From positions 9,092,001 through 9,156,000 of the forward strand of contig NZ_CP022685.1 of the NCBI RefSeq assembly GCF_002556545.1: a stretch of DNA of 64,000 nt. Reading direction: 5' to 3'. Below are positions 60,453 through 64,000 of this stretch, one piece after another. Below the pieces are notes generated by a model that saw only the letters and a program-made list of their open reading frames with translations, searched no databases and had not been told where the DNA came from. The first letter of the stretch is position 1; the number at the start of each line of letters is the position of its first letter. The stretch is from Streptomyces formicae. Its GTDB lineage: Bacteria > Actinomycetota > Actinomycetes > Streptomycetales > Streptomycetaceae. The translations under genes and the position numbers were made by a program.

Positions 60453-61481
60453 TCACGGGCGTCCTGCGGCGGGCACCTCCTCGCCCTCGGGCACCGGACC
60501 CGGCGGCGTCCCCTCGCCGAACGGCCGCCCGCCGAGCTCCTCCCGGTGATGCGGCGTCAGCCAGCCGGTCGGATCGGGCCCGAGCGGCACGATCCTGGTC
60601 GGATTGACGCCCGTGTGCACCTGGTAGTAGTGCCGCTTGATGTGGTCGAAGTCGATGGTGTCGCCGAAGCCGGGGGTCTGGAAGAGGTCCCTGGCGTAGG
60701 CCCACAGGACCGGGTCCTCGGTCAGCTTCCACAGGTTGCACTTGAAGTGGCCGTGGTAGACGGCGTCGAACCGCACCAGGGTGCAGAACAGCCGGATGTC
60801 CGCCTCGGTGATCGTGTCCCCGACGAGATAGCGGCGTCCCGCCAGGCGCTCCGAGGTGAGCTCCAGGCGGTGGAACACGTCGTTGCACGCGCTCTCGTAC
60901 TCGCTCTGCTCCGGTGCGAAACCCGCGCGGTACACGCCGTTGTTCACCTCGCGGTAGATGCCCTCCATCACCGTGTCGATCTCGTCGCGCAGCGGCTCGG
61001 GATACAGATCGGGCGCGCCATCGCGGTGCAGCGCCGTCCACTCGGTGGCGAGGTCGAGAGTGATCTGCTGGAAGTCGTTGGTCACCAGCTTGCCGCTCGG
61101 CACGTCCACGATCGCGGGCACGCTGACACCGCCCGGATAGCCCGTCTCACGGGCCTCGTACGCCTCGCTCAGGAAGCGGATGCCGAGGACGGGGTCGCGG
61201 CCGTCGGGATCCAGTGTGAACCGCCAGCTCCGGTCGTCCTGGATGGGGTCGGTGACCGCGAGCGAGAGGGCGCCCTCCAGGCCGAGCAGGCGCCGCGCGA
61301 TCAGTGCCCGGCCGGCCCAGGGGCAGGCGCGGCTCACCACCAGGCGGTAGCGGCCCGCGTCGACCGGCCAGCCGTCCCGCCCGTCGGCGGTGACACGGTC
61401 CGCGAAGTGGCTCTTGGAGCGCTTGAACTTCTTGTGGCCGTACGAGTCGTTGCCGCTCGGCGTGCTGTCTTGCGTGGTCAT
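60453..61481 (-). CDS. Xi-class glutathione S-transferase-like protein (thiol-hydroquinone reductase)
   Basis: A 342-residue thioredoxin-fold protein: ACPWAGRALIARRLLGLEGA with the active-site Cys of the CPWA motif (about residue 54), VPAIVDVPSGKLVTNDFQQI, and an alpha-helical C-terminal domain (IREV-type segment EGIYREVNNGVYRAGFAPEQ). Xi-class GSTs reduce glutathionyl-hydroquinones. Actinomycetes lack glutathione, so this version likely works on mycothiol conjugates or another thiol. Its ATG overlaps the stop of the small upstream gene (ATGA). Confidence 0.88.
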   Translation of the reverse strand: MTTQDSTPSGNDSYGHKKFKRSKSHFADRVTADGRDGWPVDAGRYRLVVSRACPWAGRALIARRLLGLEGALSLAVTDPIQDDRSWRFTLDPDGRDPVLGIRFLSEAYEARETGYPGGVSVPAIVDVPSGKLVTNDFQQITLDLATEWTALHRDGAPDLYPEPLRDEIDTVMEGIYREVNNGVYRAGFAPEQSEYESACNDVFHRLELTSERLAGRRYLVGDTITEADIRLFCTLVRFDAVYHGHFKCNLWKLTEDPVLWAYARDLFQTPGFGDTIDFDHIKRHYYQVHTGVNPTRIVPLGPDPTGWLTPHHREELGGRPFGEGTPPGPVPEGEEVPAAGRP

Positions 61482-61777
61482 GACGTGCTCCCCTCGTGCG
61501 CGCGGGGGCGGAGCGCGGTCGCGGCCTCGGTGCGGGGCGCTGCCACGGTCCGCGGGGGCGGCGCGAGATCGTAGATCCGGTCGATGAGTGCCGCCTCGTT
61601 GCCCGCGAGGCCCGCGCGGCGCAGCGCCTCGTCGGCCTCCGCGATCGGCCCCGCGAGCAGCGAGGCCGCCGCCGCGACGGAGACCGCGTCGGGGTCGGAG
61701 AGCGCGGCGCGCGCGGTGTGCAGCAGACGCAAGCAGGCCTGGGCGGCGAGCAGTTCCTCGGACGGCGTGCCGGTCAT
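61478..61777 (-). CDS. small helical hypothetical protein coupled to the GST
   Basis: A 99-residue Ala/Leu-rich helical protein (SEELLAAQACLRLLHTARAA, VAAAASLLAGPIAEADEALR, EAALIDRIYDLAPPPRTV). I know no family for it. ATG 61777 follows GAGGAGT; the frame extends further upstream without a good site. Its TGA overlaps the GST start, so the two are translated together. It may help or regulate the GST, but nothing shows how. Confidence 0.6.
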   Translation of the reverse strand: MTGTPSEELLAAQACLRLLHTARAALSDPDAVSVAAAASLLAGPIAEADEALRRAGLAGNEAALIDRIYDLAPPPRTVAAPRTEAATALRPRAHEGSTS

Positions 61778-61865
61778 GTCGAGTGACTCCTCTGCGCTGG
61801 GTGGCACGGATGGCATCGCACCGATGCCATCTCCACTCTCGCGCACGGGTCTGACATTCGCGCCC

Positions 61866-63374
61866 CTACGCGGCCCCGGCGCGGCGTCCGAGCCGCAGCG
61901 TGAGGCCGTCCGGCATGAGGGTCAGGCGCTCGGCGATCCGCAGCCGGTAGCCGGGATCGGCGTGCAGGTCGTAGCGGCGCAAGAGCAGTCCGAGGACCAA
62001 CGTGGCCTCGTGGAGCGCGAACTGACGGCCGATGCAGGCACGCGCGCCGGTGCCGAACGGTTTGAAGACGTGCGCGGGCCTGGCGCGCACCGCCGACGGC
62101 GCGAACCGGTCGGGGTCGAACTCCGCCGCGTTCTCGCCCCAGGCCGCCGGGTCGCGGTGCAGCATCGTCGCGAGGACCAGCGCCCAGGCGCCCCTGCGCA
62201 TCGGGTGTTCGCCGCCGAGCGTCGTGTCCTGGACGGCCTCGCGCGCGAAGCCCGGCGCGGTCGGCCACAGCCGCAGCGATTCGTCGAGCACCCGGCGCAG
62301 ATAGCGGAGCTTGGCCACCTGCTCGTAGGCGGGCTCCCCGTCGGCTCCCCAGACCTCGTCGACCTCGGCCCGCGCGCGGGCGAGCACATCGGGGTGGCGC
62401 GACAGGTAGTGCAGCGCGAACGACAGCGCGCCGGACGTCGTCTCGTGCCCCGCGACCAGGAAGGTGATCACCTGGCGGCGGATGTTCTCGGCGGAGAGCC
62501 GCTCCCCGGTGTCGGGGTGGGCGACCTCCAGCATCCGGTCGAGCAGATCGCCCTGGCCGCCACCGGAGCCACCGGCGGCGCGGCGGGCCGCGACCACCTC
62601 GTCGACGGTGCGGTTGAGGTAGGCCATGTCGGCCTCGTTGCGCCGGTCGGCGCCGCGCAACAGCAGCGGGCTGAGCAGCGGCGGCACCACGTTGCGGCGC
62701 TGGGCGAAGGAGAGCGTGCCGACCATGGCCGTCACGAAGGGGTGCGGCGCGGCCCGTTCGAAGGAGCCGAAGTCGTGGCCGAAGCCGGTGCGGGCGATCG
62801 TCTCCAGGGTCAGCTTCGTCATGTCGCCGGGCACGTCCACCGCGTCGCCCGCCGCCTCCCGCTCGTCCCACCGGGTGGTCAGCTGCCGTGCGACGTCCAG
62901 CATCAGCGGGTGGTAGCCCGCCATCGCGTCCCTGCTGAACCCGGGGGCGAGGACGTCGTGCGCGAGCTGCCAGTTGGGCTCGTGGTTGTACGCCGTGAAG
63001 AGCCCGTCGCCCGCCACGGGGCGGAGGTTGGCGACGCCGAGCCCCACGTGTTTGGCGAACCGCGACTCGTCCGCGAGGTCGGCGGCGAGTTCGGCCCCCC
63101 ACACGAAGACGAACTCCTTGCCGAAGGCCTTCCGCCGGAAGATGGGTCCGAGCCGGTCGGCGATCCGCATCGAATCCTGCAGCGGGGTGCGGACGTTGAC
63201 GCCGAGCACGTCGCCGAGCAGCGGGACGCGGCGCGGCGGGTGTGGTATCCGGTGCAGCTCGGGCCAGCCCTGCTCCGCGCTGCGGAACCCCTTCGCGAGT
63301 CCGGTCGGGCCGACAGGGCCGGCCGGTCCCGTGGTGCTCGTACTCCCCGTCGCGGGCCGCGTCGTCTGCGCCAT
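61866..63374 (-). CDS. cytochrome P450, CYP102-like haem domain without a reductase
   Basis: A 502-residue P450. The I-helix oxygen motif is FLVAGHETTSG, the K-helix ExxR is VLDESLRLWPTAPGFAREAV, and the haem loop is PFGTGARACIGRQFAL with the Cys ligand at about residue 445. Long stretches (FGKEFVFVWGAELAADLADE, THE-like YNHEPNWQLAHDVLAPGFS) resemble the haem domain of fatty-acid hydroxylase P450 BM3. Unlike BM3, it has no C-terminal FMN/FAD reductase domain, so it must use separate redox partners. The first 25 residues are a Thr/Gly/Pro-rich leader. GGGAG precedes the ATG. Divergent from a TetR gene. Confidence 0.9.
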   Translation of the reverse strand: MAQTTRPATGSTSTTGPAGPVGPTGLAKGFRSAEQGWPELHRIPHPPRRVPLLGDVLGVNVRTPLQDSMRIADRLGPIFRRKAFGKEFVFVWGAELAADLADESRFAKHVGLGVANLRPVAGDGLFTAYNHEPNWQLAHDVLAPGFSRDAMAGYHPLMLDVARQLTTRWDEREAAGDAVDVPGDMTKLTLETIARTGFGHDFGSFERAAPHPFVTAMVGTLSFAQRRNVVPPLLSPLLLRGADRRNEADMAYLNRTVDEVVAARRAAGGSGGGQGDLLDRMLEVAHPDTGERLSAENIRRQVITFLVAGHETTSGALSFALHYLSRHPDVLARARAEVDEVWGADGEPAYEQVAKLRYLRRVLDESLRLWPTAPGFAREAVQDTTLGGEHPMRRGAWALVLATMLHRDPAAWGENAAEFDPDRFAPSAVRARPAHVFKPFGTGARACIGRQFALHEATLVLGLLLRRYDLHADPGYRLRIAERLTLMPDGLTLRLGRRAGAA

Positions 63375-63482
63375 GTGCCCATCTCCCTTGTCCGACGGAC
63401 CCGTTGGGCCTGTTGTACGTGGATTCAATAGGAGCTTCCAGTCTGGTGCCGTTGTTGAATTCGCGTCAAGTAAGGTGCCTGC

Positions 63483-64000
63483 ATGGCCGTGGAACCGCAG
63501 CAGCGCGCACGACGCAGACTGACCACGGAGGAGCGCCGTGAGCAGCTGCTTTCGGTCGGGTCGCGGCTGTTCGCGCAGAAGCCGTACGACGATGTGTGGA
63601 TCGAGCGCGTCGCCGAGATCGCCGGGGTCTCGCGCGGCCTCCTGTACCACTACTTCCCGACCAAAAGGGACTTCTTCGCCGCCGTGGTGCAGCGCGAGAG
63701 CGAGCGGATGTTGCGCCTGACGGCGGCCGTCCCCGGGGTGCCGGTGCGCGAGCAGATCACCACCGGACTCGACGCGTTCCTCGGCTACGTGGAGACCCAT
63801 GCGCACGGCTTCCGGGCGTTCCACCGGGCCGAGGCGGCGGGGGACCCGCAGGTGCGCGAGGTCTACCGGGAGGGCCTCGCCGCCCAGGAACGGCAGATCC
63901 TCGCGGCCCTCGCCGCCGACCCGGGCGCGGGGGAGCTCACCCAGGACCCGCCCGCGCTGCGCCTCGCCGTACGGGGCTGGCTCGCCTTCATGGTGGCCGT
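63483..64000 (+). CDS. TetR family transcriptional regulator, truncated by the window end
   Basis: An open frame runs from this ATG to the window edge with no stop, giving at least 172 residues. The TetR HTH is clear at about residues 15-65 (LTTEERREQLLSVGSRLFAQ, WIERVAEIAGVSRGLLYHYF, PTKRDFFAAVV), followed by the helical ligand domain. It is divergent from the P450 gene and probably controls it. The shared 108-base promoter contains the inverted hexamers ATTCAA (63423-63428) and TTGAAT (63455-63460), a possible weak operator. Confidence 0.88.
   Translation, partial: MAVEPQQRARRRLTTEERREQLLSVGSRLFAQKPYDDVWIERVAEIAGVSRGLLYHYFPTKRDFFAAVVQRESERMLRLTAAVPGVPVREQITTGLDAFLGYVETHAHGFRAFHRAEAAGDPQVREVYREGLAAQERQILAALAADPGAGELTQDPPALRLAVRGWLAFMVA

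Noticed and set aside
1..64000. tRNA, rRNA, riboswitch or CRISPR features
   Set aside because: I looked for cloverleaf T-loops, conserved rRNA stretches, leader riboswitch cores and regularly spaced repeats and saw none I could support by eye.

Overview
This window reads as part of a Streptomyces chromosome (or that of a very close relative). Base composition is very GC-rich, GTG starts are common, and the gene content is typical of the genus: an SsgA-like sporulation protein, an AfsR/SARP-type regulator, an S-(hydroxymethyl)mycothiol dehydrogenase, two DmdR/IdeR-type iron boxes, an ECF sigma factor fused to a membrane tail, and rare TTA (bldA-dependent) leucine codons in two genes. No rRNA, tRNA or CRISPR array was seen.

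Layout. (1) 1-3.1 kb: a three-gene translationally coupled operon (M20 deacylase, GNAT acyltransferase, N-acylamino acid racemase) matching the known N-succinylamino acid route for turning D- into L-amino acids. (2) 3.1-14.5 kb: an accessory island. It has a Tn554-like recombinase trio (TnpA broken, TnpB and TnpC intact), an IS-transposase scrap, a secreted ricin-type lectin, a large HTH-nSTAND-WD40 protein with two TTA codons, and a partly decayed operon ending in a 2H phosphoesterase. (3) 14.5-22.8 kb: a methyltransferase, an MFS exporter divergent from an HxlR regulator with an obvious operator, glutamate decarboxylase, DUF302, VKOR and secreted proteins, and a BTAD/TPR regulator. (4) 22.8-28.2 kb: a ClpC-type unfoldase, an HdeD-like membrane protein, a porphobilinogen deaminase paralogue, and small proteins. 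(5) 28.3-36 kb: two DHA2 MFS exporters, an ECF sigma factor, a membrane protein with a Met/His-rich loop, a KhtT/KhtU-like K+/H+ antiporter pair, an NTF2-like protein and a GtrA-like protein. (6) 36-41 kb: a degenerate, truncated DHB-AMP-ligase-like protein, a GNAT pseudogene, the membrane-tethered ECF protein, SsgA-like, and an iron-regulated siderophore-interacting protein. (7) 41-53 kb: an oxidoreductase, a D,D-carboxypeptidase, a glutathione peroxidase family protein, an ABC exporter with a divergent regulator, an FAD monooxygenase/TetR divergon, a FetB-like permease, the mycothiol-dependent formaldehyde detoxification pair, and an iron-box-controlled DUF2470 protein. (8) 53-64 kb: small membrane proteins, a MepB remnant, a Tat-exported lactonase-fold protein, a TNT-domain toxin with a small acidic neighbour, an AraC-MerR-glycosyltransferase operon with the likely MerR operator inside the MerR reading frame, a RibD-like reductase, an Xi-class GST, an orphan CYP102-like P450, and a TetR gene running off the window.

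The main candidates for new biology are the TNT toxin and small-protein pair under a TTA codon, the nSTAND protein in the island, the pseudo-adenylation protein, the membrane-tethered sigma factor, and the AraC-MerR-glycosyltransferase cassette. Much of the rest is ordinary Streptomyces core and semi-core content. Assignments rest on reading motifs; no database search was possible.
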